Source of the DNA: CAZEWZ01 sp964516765
GTDB taxonomy: Bacteria > Bacteroidota > Bacteroidia > Flavobacteriales > UBA7430
Direction: 5' to 3'
Assembly (NCBI GenBank): GCA_964516765.1
Contig: CAZEWZ010000003.1
Coordinates: 1-64,000 of the forward strand
DNA: 64,000 bases
Below, piece by piece: positions 17,702-26,204 of the stretch (position 1 is the first letter of the stretch; each line of letters begins with the position of its first letter). Made by a program: the position numbers and the translations under genes. The notes under the pieces were generated by a model. It ran no database searches. It saw nothing but the letters and a program-made list of their open reading frames with translations, and was not told the origin of the DNA.

Positions 17702-18511
17702 ATGAAGACAACCGAGGAAGAAAGTCTATATCAAAATCTAGAATCTCAGTCTTTTTCTGTTTTGTTACATCAAATGAATCAAGAAGATCAAAAAGTGGCA
17801 AATGCAGTTAGAGAGTCTCTACACCAAGTTGAAATAGTAGTTGAAGCTATTTTTCCAAAAATGAAAAATGGGGGCCGCTTATTTTATATAGGTGCAGGAA
17901 CTAGTGGACGATTAGGTATCTTAGATGCATCAGAGTGCCCACCGACATTTGGCGTTTCACATGATCGGGTCATTGGAATTATTGCGGGTGGTGATGAAGC
18001 AATAAGAAAAGCTGTTGAATTCGCAGAAGATGACAAAATGCTCGGTTGGGCCGACTTAAAAGCACAAGAAATCTGTGCATTAGATTCGGTGATTGGCATC
18101 GCTGCGTCAGGTTCTACACCCTATGTAGTTTCTGCTTTGGAAGCATGCCAGTCTGCATCAATTCTTACTGCATGCATTACTTGTAATCTAGATTCCGAAC
18201 TAAGCGGTTGTTCAGATTTTCCTATTGAGATCGAGGTGGGGCCCGAATATGTCACTGGAAGCACAAGAATGAAATCTGGCAGCGCCCAGAAAATGGTTTT
18301 AAATATGATTTCTACTTCTCTGATGATTAAGCTAGGAAAGGTAAATGGAAATAAAATGGTTGACATGCAGTTGACTAATGACAAACTAGTTGCCAGAGGA
18401 ACGAAGATGGTCGCTATGGAAACAAATGTCGACGCAAATCTTGCTAAGACATACCTTCTAAAGTATGGTTCAGTTCGTGCTGCTGTTAAGGCATTTAAAA
18501 GCGGGAAATAA
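17702..18511 (+). CDS. murQ: N-acetylmuramic acid 6-phosphate etherase
   Basis: Cleaves the lactyl ether of MurNAc-6-phosphate to give GlcNAc-6-phosphate and D-lactate in cell-wall recycling. The 269-residue SIS-domain protein has Y-I-G-A-G-T-S-G-R-L-G, the A-S-E-C-P-P-T-F-G motif, I-I-A-G-G-D-E-A, G-I-A-A-S-G-S-T-P-Y and T-G-S-T-R-M-K-S-G-S-A-Q-K. It is shorter than the E. coli enzyme, mainly at the C-terminus, and keeps all motifs. It stands alone between E1 and a helicase gene. Confidence 0.97.
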   Translation: MKTTEEESLYQNLESQSFSVLLHQMNQEDQKVANAVRESLHQVEIVVEAIFPKMKNGGRLFYIGAGTSGRLGILDASECPPTFGVSHDRVIGIIAGGDEAIRKAVEFAEDDKMLGWADLKAQEICALDSVIGIAASGSTPYVVSALEACQSASILTACITCNLDSELSGCSDFPIEIEVGPEYVTGSTRMKSGSAQKMVLNMISTSLMIKLGKVNGNKMVDMQLTNDKLVARGTKMVAMETNVDANLAKTYLLKYGSVRAAVKAFKSGK

Positions 18512-18574
18512 TCTATATTCGCAAAGTAAGAACTGTCATAGATGAGACATTTCTTTATTAAAAATTAATAATTT

Positions 18575-19825
18575 ATGACATTTAAGGAATTCAATTTTCA
18601 TCAAGATATTCAAGAAGGTTTGGATGCAATGCATTTTAAAAAGCCAACCCCTGTTCAAGAACTTGCTATTCCAGTGATTATCAAAGGCCGTGACATTATT
18701 GCTTGTGCCCAAACTGGAACTGGGAAAACTGCTGCATTTCTTTTGCCAATACTGAATGAACTTCATAAGGTTAAAAAGAAAAAGATTCGCGCCATTATCA
18801 TCGCGCCCACAAGAGAGTTGGCACAACAGATTGACCAACAATTTGACGGTTTCTCTTATTTTGCACAAGTCAGCTCCCAGGCAGTATATGGTGGGGGAGA
18901 CGGAAAGAGTTGGACAGCACAATCGGAAGCTCTAAAAAAGGGAACTGAGGTCATTATTGCTACTCCGGGAAGGCTTTTATCTTTTTTATCCATTGCCAAC
19001 ATCGATTTATCCGGTATTGAATATCTTATTTTAGATGAAGCAGACCGTATGTTAGACATGGGCTTCAATCAAGATATTATGCGTATTGTTGATAAGCTTC
19101 CCAAAGACAGACAGACTTTATTATTTTCGGCGACTATGCCTCCTAAAATTATCAATCTAGCACAAAATATTCTTCGTAATCCCGAGCGTGTTAATGTAGC
19201 TATCTCAAAACCAGCAGAAACTATCCGACAAGAGGCATACCTAAGCTATGATAATCAGAAGCCCTTGCTAGTTGCTCATATATTGAAGTCTATGGACTTC
19301 GAGTCAGTGATTGTTTTTTCCTCTACTAAAAAGAATATTTCTGTTATTCAGCGAGAGTTAAAAAAACAAGGGATTGACTCCAAAGCAATGTCCTCTGATT
19401 TAGAACAAAATGAACGTGAGGAGGTAATGGATCAATTCAAAGGAAAGAAATTTAAAACTCTTGTAGCTACAGATATTGTTTCCAGAGGAATAGATATTAA
19501 AGGAATTTCATTGGTGATTAATTATGATATTCCTTCTGATGCCGAGGATTATATTCATCGTATTGGAAGAACAGGAAGAAATGAGTCTGAGGGGCATGCC
19601 ATAACTTTGATCAATGACAGAGATCAAATATTATTTTATAATATAGAAGCCCTTATAGACAAGGTGGTTGATAAAATTCCTATGCCAGAGAAAATAGGTA
19701 TAGCTCCAGATTATGAACCTCACAGAAAAAGGAAAACTCCAAATAACAACAATCGAAAAAAGAGATTTAATCCTAAATTAAAAGGGAAACCTCGATTTAA
19801 TACAAATTCTAAATCCTCTAATTAA
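18575..19825 (+). CDS. DEAD-box RNA helicase, RhlE-like
   Basis: ATP-dependent RNA unwinding, probably in ribosome assembly or RNA decay. The 416 residues contain the Q-motif (P-T-P-V-Q), motif I A-Q-T-G-T-G-K-T at 45-52, P-T-R-E-L-A, D-E-A-D, S-A-T, and H-R-I-G-R-T-G-R in the second RecA-like domain. A basic tail rich in Arg, Lys and Asn (the last 40 residues) is typical for RNA tethering. Start ATG at 18575 gives the compact N-terminus. It is convergent with cvfB, 9 bases between the stops. Confidence 0.96.
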   Translation: MTFKEFNFHQDIQEGLDAMHFKKPTPVQELAIPVIIKGRDIIACAQTGTGKTAAFLLPILNELHKVKKKKIRAIIIAPTRELAQQIDQQFDGFSYFAQVSSQAVYGGGDGKSWTAQSEALKKGTEVIIATPGRLLSFLSIANIDLSGIEYLILDEADRMLDMGFNQDIMRIVDKLPKDRQTLLFSATMPPKIINLAQNILRNPERVNVAISKPAETIRQEAYLSYDNQKPLLVAHILKSMDFESVIVFSSTKKNISVIQRELKKQGIDSKAMSSDLEQNEREEVMDQFKGKKFKTLVATDIVSRGIDIKGISLVINYDIPSDAEDYIHRIGRTGRNESEGHAITLINDRDQILFYNIEALIDKVVDKIPMPEKIGIAPDYEPHRKRKTPNNNNRKKRFNPKLKGKPRFNTNSKSSN

Positions 19826-19834
19826 TATTCTTTA

Positions 19835-20683
19835 TTAGGATGAAGCGAGCAAATGAATACCATCTTTTTTTATGTCAATCATTTTGTCTTTGTAGAGATT
19901 TCCGATGGCTTTTTTGAAGACTTTTTTACTCATTTCTAGTTCTTCGTAAATATTTTCGGGCGCAGATTTATCATGTAGAGGTAAAAATCCGTTGGCATCG
20001 TAAAGTGCTTCAATAATTTGTGATCGTGCGTCTTTTACTTCTTCCATTCCTATTTTTTTAAGTGTAATATCAATTTTTTGGTCGCTATCGCGAATAGCTT
20101 TTACATAACCGATTGTTTTTTGACCTTCACTAAGGTTTTGAAAAATTTCGTTTTGAAATATTAATCCCCAAAAGGCATTGTTTACTATGACTCGAACACC
20201 TAATTCTGTTTCATCACAGATTAATATGTCCACTTGTTGACCAATTTCTAATTCCTCAGCTTCGTTTTTAACATGTCTGTGCACCTTAGCAGTACCAGCA
20301 ATTCTGTCTGTCTGTTCATCAACATAGGCATAAACTAAATAGGTCCCTTTGTCTATCATCGGCGAGCGTTGCTGAGAGATAGGGACAAATAAATCTTTTG
20401 GAAGACCCCAGTCCAAAAAGGCTCCATAATTTTCTACTTTATTCACAGTTAAATAGGCAAACTCTCCAATATTTATGTAGGGTTCAAGACGAGTTGCAAT
20501 GATTCTATCTTCAGAATCTTTATAGATAAATACATCCATAAAATCACCTACTTCAACTCCTCGAGGAACATATCTTTTTGGAAGTAAAATCCCATTGTGT
20601 TCTCTATTTGTTGTATCAAGAAACAACCCAATTTCTGTACATCTTAATACTTCAAGATTTAATCTTTTACCTACTATACTCAT
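19835..20683 (-). CDS. S1-domain RNA-binding protein, CvfB family
   Basis: A protein of about 282 residues with tandem S1-like OB folds and a C-terminal winged-helix region. The G-x-F-L-D-T, L-L-P-K-R-Y-V-P and Y-G-A-F-L-D-W-G-L-P-K-D-L-F-V-P blocks are characteristic of CvfB (YitL-like). In Staphylococcus CvfB binds RNA and affects virulence gene expression; here the role is unknown. I chose the internal ATG rather than the TTG five codons upstream because it creates a four-base ATGA overlap with yaaA. The two genes are therefore probably translationally coupled. Confidence 0.88.
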   Translation of the reverse strand: MSIVGKRLNLEVLRCTEIGLFLDTTNREHNGILLPKRYVPRGVEVGDFMDVFIYKDSEDRIIATRLEPYINIGEFAYLTVNKVENYGAFLDWGLPKDLFVPISQQRSPMIDKGTYLVYAYVDEQTDRIAGTAKVHRHVKNEAEELEIGQQVDILICDETELGVRVIVNNAFWGLIFQNEIFQNLSEGQKTIGYVKAIRDSDQKIDITLKKIGMEEVKDARSQIIEALYDANGFLPLHDKSAPENIYEELEMSKKVFKKAIGNLYKDKMIDIKKDGIHLLASS

Positions 20684-21432
20684 CTTGTAAATACCCAATT
20701 AGTATCGGAAGATATTGATGCACAAAAGGCATATCCACCTTGGTTAAAACGCTTTAATTCTTCTGGATCTTGAACCTTATTTTCAATTACAAACCGACTC
20801 ATCATCCCTCGAGCTTTTTTTGCATATATCGCTACAATTTTTAGAACTCCATTTTTTTCATCCTTAAAGACAGGTTGTATTACTTTTGCACTTAATTTAT
20901 TAACTTTTATAGATTTAAAATACTCATTTGAAGCTAGGTTAATGAGCCAATCTTTTTCTCTCCGATTTAGTTCATTTGTTAGTTGATCTCCCCAAAATTC
21001 ATATAGATTCTTCCCCATCTGGTTTGACATATTTGTTCCCATTTCAAGTCGATAAGCTTGCATTAGGTCTAAAGGGCGGAGCAGCCCATATAAGCCAGAA
21101 AGAATACTTAGATTCATTTGAGCAAATTCTATTTGGTCATCAGACAGGGAATCTGCATCTAGTCCAGAATAGACATCTCCTTTAAAAGCGAATATAGCAG
21201 GCTTTGCATTACTGTTCGTGAAAGGTGTACTCCACTCGTTAAATCTGTTTGCATTGAGTTCTCCAATTTTTCGGCTTACTTTCATGAGGGCTTGAATCTC
21301 GCTAGAGTTCAATCGACTTAATCCATTGACTAGAGCTTGAGATTTATCCAAAAAGGGTGAATGGGTACTTTTTAGTTTCATTTCCCTTTGATTCATATCC
21401 AAGGTCTTTGCGGGAGATATAATTACATGCAT
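20680..21432 (-). CDS. yaaA: Peroxide stress protein YaaA (DUF328/UPF0246)
   Basis: In E. coli YaaA lowers free iron and protects DNA during peroxide stress. The 250-residue protein has the family N-terminus I-I-S-P-A-K-T-L-D, the S-G-L-Y-G-L-L-R-P-L-D block, Y-R-L-E-M-G-T, F-W-G-D, L-A-S-N-E-Y and A-R-G-M-M-S-R-F. It overlaps the start of cvfB by four bases. Assignment is firm at family level. Confidence 0.96.
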   Translation of the reverse strand: MHVIISPAKTLDMNQREMKLKSTHSPFLDKSQALVNGLSRLNSSEIQALMKVSRKIGELNANRFNEWSTPFTNSNAKPAIFAFKGDVYSGLDADSLSDDQIEFAQMNLSILSGLYGLLRPLDLMQAYRLEMGTNMSNQMGKNLYEFWGDQLTNELNRREKDWLINLASNEYFKSIKVNKLSAKVIQPVFKDEKNGVLKIVAIYAKKARGMMSRFVIENKVQDPEELKRFNQGGYAFCASISSDTNWVFTR

Positions 21433-21599
21433 TACATTATATTTTCAGTAAAAGTACTAATTTCAAGTTTATATATTTTTTTCATAGGATGCAGTCAAAA
21501 ATTAGTAATAGTAGATTAGTTTCAATAAATTAGATTAATTTGTACTCGTACAGTTTTCCTCATATTTGTTTACAAACTTTTAATTTTCAAACTATAATT

Positions 21600-22286
21600 A
21601 TGCCAACTTCGATTATTCAATTAAAGGAAGCAAAAATATATCAGAAAGATCATTTAGTTCTTCAAAATGTTAATATAGATTTGGCTTCGGGAGATTTTAT
21701 TTATCTAATTGGTAAAACAGGAAGTGGTAAGAGTAGTTTGTTAAAGACTCTATACGGCGATCTTCCCCTTCAACATGGCATCGGAGAAGTTGCCGGATAT
21801 GATTTATCTAAACTTAAAGAAAAGAATATTCCATATTTAAGGCGAGGAATTGGTGTTGTTTTTCAAGACTTTCAATTGTTGACGGATCGTTCAGTTAAAG
21901 ATAATTTAAGTTTTGTTCTCTTTGCCACTGGTTGGTCCATGAAGAATAAAATAGAAACGCGAATTTCAGATGTTCTTGAGCAAGTAGGTATGGCTAATAA
22001 AGATTATAAAATGCCTCATGAGCTATCCGGTGGAGAGCAGCAGAGAGTTGCCATTGCGCGTGCTCTTCTGAACGAACCTCAATTAATCTTAGCAGACGAA
22101 CCCACAGGGAATTTAGACCCTGATACTTCTAGAGAAATTATGCGTGTATTAAAAGAAATACAAGCCCAGGGAAAAGCTATTTTTATGGCTACTCATGATT
22201 ATTCCATTATTCAAGATTTCCCATCACAGATAATTCGTTGTACTGGTGGCTCTATTTTTCCTGAAGAAACATTGAAAGCTCTCTAG
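21600..22286 (+). CDS. ftsE: FtsE-like cell division ABC ATPase
   Basis: An ATPase of about 228 residues. Walker A G-K-T-G-S-G-K-S-S, the signature L-S-G-G-E-Q-Q-R-V-A-I-A-R-A, Walker B L-I-L-A-D-E-P-T-G-N-L-D and the switch histidine (A-T-H-D) are present. The E-P-T-G-N-L-D-P-D-T form and short length fit FtsE, which with FtsX controls peptidoglycan hydrolases at the septum. I chose ATG at 21600; the in-frame TTG at 21540 adds an unconserved 20-residue extension. No ftsX is adjacent, so a LolD/MacB-type role cannot be fully excluded. The 3' end overlaps the convergent glycosyltransferase by four bases. Confidence 0.82.
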   Translation: MPTSIIQLKEAKIYQKDHLVLQNVNIDLASGDFIYLIGKTGSGKSSLLKTLYGDLPLQHGIGEVAGYDLSKLKEKNIPYLRRGIGVVFQDFQLLTDRSVKDNLSFVLFATGWSMKNKIETRISDVLEQVGMANKDYKMPHELSGGEQQRVAIARALLNEPQLILADEPTGNLDPDTSREIMRVLKEIQAQGKAIFMATHDYSIIQDFPSQIIRCTGGSIFPEETLKAL

Positions 22287-23413
22287 AGATTTATTTTTGC
22301 ATAAATATCTTCTAGACTTTTTGCTTCATTTTTCCAAACTAATTCTGTTGCTGCACGTTTTAGATTCATTTTCCATTGGGTATTGAGGCTTTTATTTTCT
22401 AGCGCGAATTTAATTTTATCAGCGATATGTCTCGGATCATGGTTATCTATAAAAAGACCGATTCCATAATCCGAAATTATTTTTTCTATTTCAGGTAATT
22501 TGCTTGCAAGTATTGGGGTGTTAGCATGAATATAATCAAAAAGTTTATTTGGTAAACTGAACCTGTAATTGATGTTGCTGTCTTTATCAAGCGTCAGTCC
22601 TAGATGGGCATGTTTGGTGTACTGCATCATTTGCGAATATGGCATTCTGTCTTTAAACAACACACATTCCTCCAGTTTTAGTTCTTGAACTCTTTTTTTA
22701 AGCAGGATAACGACATCTCCATTTCCGACAATCATAAGGCAAACATTTTTCAGGAATTTCATCGCCTCAACGGTTTCCTCTATTCCTCTGTCTATATTTA
22801 TTCCAGCTCCTTGAGCTATAACTAAATATTTGTCTTCAGGAATTTGTAGTTCAGCTTTACTTTTTAGTAACTTTTGAGATTCGGGATTGGGAATATTTCG
22901 CATCACATGTAAATCTTTCCCGTATTCTTTTTTGTACAGCTTTGCGATGGAATGATTAATAGTTAAAATATATTTTAATTTAGGGAAAATAGTTCTCTCT
23001 ATTTTTGTCCAGATAGCTTTGACAACAGCTTTGTTTTTAATTTCCGGGACTCCAGTGAAGTATTCATGAGAATCGTATACAATCGGTTTGTTTCTTATTT
23101 TAGAAGCTATATAGTTTGCCAAAAGAGTGTCTAAGTCATTAGCATGAAATATATCGACACGCGAGAATAGTAAAAGGAATAAAAGCTTAAAATTATATTC
23201 TGCATAAAAAAGAGCACCCTTATTAAAAAATAGCCGCATTCTTTTGCATTTATAGGCTCTTTTTAACTCATCACTTTGATTAATCAGTCGCCCTACCAGA
23301 AGAATTTCATAGTTCATTTCGATTAAGCTATCACATACTTTTCTAACTCTTTGGTCAGTATAAAGATCGTTTGTTACAGATACGATGACACGCTTATTTG
23401 AACTTTTTTTCAT
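22283..23413 (-). CDS. Glycosyltransferase family 4 protein
   Basis: A 376-residue GT-B fold enzyme that would transfer a sugar from a nucleotide donor to an envelope polysaccharide or lipid. The N-terminal domain has V-S-V-T-N-D-L-Y-T-D-Q-R-V-R-K and D-I-F-H-A-N-D-L-D-T-L. The C-terminal domain has A-Q-G-A-G-I-N-I-D-R-G-I-E-E-T-V, I-V-G-N-G-D and the short L-P-N-K-L-F-D-Y-I-H-A-N-T-P-I-L-A-S acceptor/donor block. No other polysaccharide genes are near. Donor and acceptor cannot be read from sequence. Confidence 0.88.
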   Translation of the reverse strand: MKKSSNKRVIVSVTNDLYTDQRVRKVCDSLIEMNYEILLVGRLINQSDELKRAYKCKRMRLFFNKGALFYAEYNFKLLFLLLFSRVDIFHANDLDTLLANYIASKIRNKPIVYDSHEYFTGVPEIKNKAVVKAIWTKIERTIFPKLKYILTINHSIAKLYKKEYGKDLHVMRNIPNPESQKLLKSKAELQIPEDKYLVIAQGAGINIDRGIEETVEAMKFLKNVCLMIVGNGDVVILLKKRVQELKLEECVLFKDRMPYSQMMQYTKHAHLGLTLDKDSNINYRFSLPNKLFDYIHANTPILASKLPEIEKIISDYGIGLFIDNHDPRHIADKIKFALENKSLNTQWKMNLKRAATELVWKNEAKSLEDIYAKINL

Positions 23414-23544
23414 TAAAACGAAGATACTAATTCAATTTTAATGAAAATGAATAGATAAAAGTATATCCGAAAAACTATATCTATTATTATGCTTAAAAAT
23501 ATCTTAATGGACCTTAAGTATTTTAAAATTTTAAAAATTCAATA

Positions 23545-23754
23545 ATGGATACTACAGATTCCAATGGGAATTTATTGAATAATGGGGATTCTGTCATCTT
23601 TACCAAGACAATGAAGGTGAAAGGAACTTAAATTATTCTCAAGAAGGGGATGGAAATAAGGAATATTCGCTTAACCGATAGTCTAGAATAGATTGGCGCT
23701 AAGTTAGAGGGAACTCATTTGGTATTAAAAACTTTCTTTGTGAATAAAAGATAA
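23545..23754 (+). pseudogene. PhnA-domain small protein, decayed (two nonsense codons)
   Basis: From ATG 23545 to TAA 23752-23754 one frame of 70 codons matches stand-alone PhnA-domain proteins along its whole length: D-S-N-G-N-L-L-x-x-G-D-S-V near the start, K-V-K-G, then I-L-K-K-G-x-E-I-R-N-I-R-L-T-D, and V-L-K-T-F-F-V-N-K at the end. The frame is broken by an in-frame TAA after K-V-K-G-T and an in-frame TAG after D-S-L-E, with no indel. Functional copies of this family are 70-110 residues, and their role is unclear despite the phosphonate name. The identification comes from remembered family motifs, not a search. Confidence 0.72.
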
Positions 23755-23919
23755 GTATTTTGAGTATATAAATGGGTCAAACTACATAATCATAATTTGA
23801 GTGAAGCCCCCATTCAAAAATGTGCAGTCTATTCTATTCATTTCTTTCTCAACTATTTTTTTTATTAAGAGTCTTCCTTTGCGATCTATTAGCCCTATTT
23901 CTTGTTTATCCAGAGATGT

Positions 23920-24550
23920 ATATAGAAAAAAATTATCGCAAGGATTTGGGTATATTATACTTTCTATGCTGATGGAGGATAGCTATTTGGGACATTCAAG
24001 AATTGCCCTGCTCGAGCCAGATCCATAGCAGAAGTTAATAAAGACGAGTTTGGAGATAACGAAAATACATTTGGGTAAAGATAGGTATGCCCTAAATGGT
24101 ATGAATGATTTCCTATACTGAGGTATCTTGTCCACAATATCCTGGATGATCTGGATTTATTTCATTCTTATATAGTACCGAGCTTAATCGTTGACCATCA
24201 TAATAATCAAAAAAATGATCTTCGGCATAAGATTCCTCATAATTAAAAATAGGGATTAAAGCATTTTGATTGAATAATCTATATTTAATTTCTTGATCAT
24301 CTACTTCATCTTCATTGTTGTCTAAAATTTATGCCAAAATAGCAGCTGCATGGAGTACTTTTTCCTCTGGGCTAGATGATTATGCATAAATACTAAAACA
24401 ATCCAAAACTCAAAGATATTTTTAAAATTCAGAAAATTCCATTTGATTTGCATTCGGATTTTCTTCAATTTCCAAACATACTGTGTTTTGAGACAGAAGA
24501 GTACAGGCGATAAATATGATTAGAGTAAAAAATAGCTGTTTCAAATTCTT
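23920..24550 (-). pseudogene. Decayed secreted-protein gene with multiple nonsense codons
   Basis: Reading the minus strand from about 24550, one frame gives a signal-peptide-like start (K-Q-L-F-F-T-L-I-I-F-I-A then L-L-S-Q). It continues through recognisable protein-like sequence interrupted by stops after S-E-F, K-Y-L, S-I-Y-A, A-I-L-A, D-T-S-V and H-T-I. Between them lie H-A-A-A-I-L-A and an acidic D-N-N-E-D-E-V-D-D stretch resembling a calcium loop. Further on, in another frame, A-M-D-L-A-R-A-G-Q-F-L-N-V-P-N-S-Y-P-P is readable. The original start codon is lost. I believe this is a remnant of a secreted Bacteroidota protein but cannot name the family. Confidence 0.6.
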
Positions 24551-24580
24551 AGGATTTCAAATCAATATTTTGGGAACGAA

Positions 24581-25231
24581 TTAAATCAATTTTAAATTTG
24601 AAATTGTATCAAGTGGGTTATCTGATTTAAATACAAAACTTCCCGCGACAAGAACATCTGCTCCAACTTTAATCAAAGATTTGGCATTTTTATCATTCAC
24701 CCCCCCATCTATCTCTATTAGTGTATTAGTTTTATTATCTAAAATTAGTTTCTTTAATTCTCGAGTCTTATCATAGGTATGTTCAATGAAATACTGGCCC
24801 CCAAAGCCTGGGTTTACAGACATTAGGCAAACTAAGTCAATCTCTTTAATGATATCTGATAATAGAGATACAGGAGTGTGTGGATTGAGGGCAACACCTG
24901 CTTTCATACCCTGATCTTTAATCACTTGTAGCGTCCTATGTAAATGGGGACAAGCTTCATAGTGAACTGTTAGAATATCAGCGCCTATTTGCTTAAATTT
25001 AGAAATATATTGGTCTGGATTCACGATCATTAAGTGAACATCCAAGGGTTTTTTTGCATGTTTTTTCATGGCAGAAATTACCGGCATTCCAAAGGAAATG
25101 TTAGGAACAAAAATACCATCCATGACATCTATATGGAACCAATCTGCTTGAGAGGAATTAATCATTTCGAATTCGCGCTGAATGTTTGCAAAATCAGCAG
25201 CAAGAACAGATGGTGCGATTAAATGAGACAT
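24581..25231 (-). CDS. rpe: Ribulose-phosphate 3-epimerase
   Basis: Interconverts ribulose-5-phosphate and xylulose-5-phosphate in the pentose phosphate pathway. The 216-residue TIM barrel has A-P-S-V-L-A-A-D-F, the metal-binding H-I-D-V-M-D-G-I-F-V-P-N, D-V-H-L-M, the flexible loop M-S-V-N-P-G-F-G-G-Q and the C-terminal D-G-G-V-N plus A-G-S-F-V-F phosphate-binding segments. It lies downstream of rpoD on the same strand, separated by a clear terminator, so it probably has its own promoter. Confidence 0.98.
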   Translation of the reverse strand: MSHLIAPSVLAADFANIQREFEMINSSQADWFHIDVMDGIFVPNISFGMPVISAMKKHAKKPLDVHLMIVNPDQYISKFKQIGADILTVHYEACPHLHRTLQVIKDQGMKAGVALNPHTPVSLLSDIIKEIDLVCLMSVNPGFGGQYFIEHTYDKTRELKKLILDNKTNTLIEIDGGVNDKNAKSLIKVGADVLVAGSFVFKSDNPLDTISNLKLI

Positions 25232-25248
25232 ATTTTTACATTTTAAAT

Positions 25249-25275
25249 CAAAAAAAAGAAGGCGTATGCCTTCTT
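25249..25275 (-). terminator. Rho-independent terminator of rpoD
   Basis: On the minus strand AAGAAGGC and GCCTTCTT form a perfect 8-bp stem around a four-base loop, followed by a run of T. The 5' arm overlaps the rpoD stop codon (25274-25276). Confidence 0.85.
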
Positions 25276-26137
25276 ATCCGAGATATGTTTTTAGAATTTT
25301 GCTTCGGGATACATGTTTCAGTCTTCTAATCGCTTTCTCTTTGATTTGTCGAACACGTTCTCTGGTTAGATCAAATCTTTCTCCAATTTCTTCAAGAGTT
25401 AGAGCTTGTTTACTTTCTAGACCAAAATAAAGTCGAATTACGTCTGCCTCCCTGGGAGTAAGTGTTTCAAGTGCACGTTCTATTTCAATACTCAAAGAAG
25501 CATTTAGTAGTTCTCTGTCTGGATTTGGGCTTTCACCAGAACGCAAAACGTCATACAGATTTGAGTCTTCTCCTTCAACCAGAGGTGCATCCATGGAAAC
25601 ATGTCTTCCTGAGTTTCTTTGAGATTCTTTAACATCTGATTCACTCATATCTAAAAAAGTAGCAATCTCTGAGGCAGATGGAGCTCTTTCTTCGGCTTGT
25701 TCGATGGAGGCGTAAGCTTTATTTATTTTATTAATTGAGCCAATTTTATTCAAAGGCAAACGAACTATTCTCGATTGTTCTGCAAGTGCCTGAAGTATAG
25801 ATTGTCTAATCCACCATACTGCATATGAGATAAATTTAAATCCACGGGTTTCATCAAATCTTTGGGCCGCTTTAATCAGTCCTAAATTTCCTTCATTAAT
25901 TAGGTCGGGAAGAGAAAGTCCTTGATTTTGATATTGTTTTGCAACAGACACTACAAAACGAAGATTAGCTTTAGTCAATTTTTCCAAAGCAATCTGATCT
26001 CCATCTCTAATTCTTTGAGCCAATTCAACTTCTTCTTCTGCAGTAATCAAATCTACTTTACCGATTTCCTGTAGATATTTATCTAGAGAGGCAGTTTCTC
26101 TGTTGGTTACCTGTTTGGTTATTTTTAATTGACGCAT
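25274..26137 (-). CDS. rpoD: Primary RNA polymerase sigma factor RpoD/SigA
   Basis: Housekeeping sigma-70 factor. At 287 residues it is the short Bacteroidota form that lacks region 1.1. Region 1.2 (D-K-Y-L-Q-E-I-G-K) starts near residue 18. Region 2 has L-P-D-L-I-N-E-G-N-L-G-L-I-K-A-A-x-R-F-D and Y-A-V-W-W-I-R-Q-S-I. Regions 3 and 4 follow, with L-T-L-E-E-I-G-E-R-F-D-L-T-R-E-R-V-R-Q-I as the -35-recognition helix-turn-helix. In this phylum the factor reads TTTG/TAnnTTTG promoters, which occur repeatedly in this window. A hairpin terminator sits at the stop codon. Confidence 0.98.
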   Translation of the reverse strand: MRQLKITKQVTNRETASLDKYLQEIGKVDLITAEEEVELAQRIRDGDQIALEKLTKANLRFVVSVAKQYQNQGLSLPDLINEGNLGLIKAAQRFDETRGFKFISYAVWWIRQSILQALAEQSRIVRLPLNKIGSINKINKAYASIEQAEERAPSASEIATFLDMSESDVKESQRNSGRHVSMDAPLVEGEDSNLYDVLRSGESPNPDRELLNASLSIEIERALETLTPREADVIRLYFGLESKQALTLEEIGERFDLTRERVRQIKEKAIRRLKHVSRSKILKTYLG

Positions 26138-26204
26138 AGATATACTTTAAATTTTAGTTATATACGGAATAAATGATTTGAAGGTTACATTATTAAGTAA
26201 GAAT

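Noticed and set aside
18536..18922. 128-codon minus-strand open frame
   Set aside because: Antisense shadow of the N-terminal part of the DEAD-box helicase gene.
23801..24028. 75-codon plus-strand open frame in the gene-poor region
   Set aside because: Opposite strand of the decayed secreted-protein gene; low-complexity hydrophobic sequence with no family resemblance.
23545..24550. Stop-codon readthrough or reassignment to explain the in-frame stops
   Set aside because: All three stop codons occur in frame in these relics, while all neighbouring genes end normally at TAA, TAG or TGA; decay is simpler.
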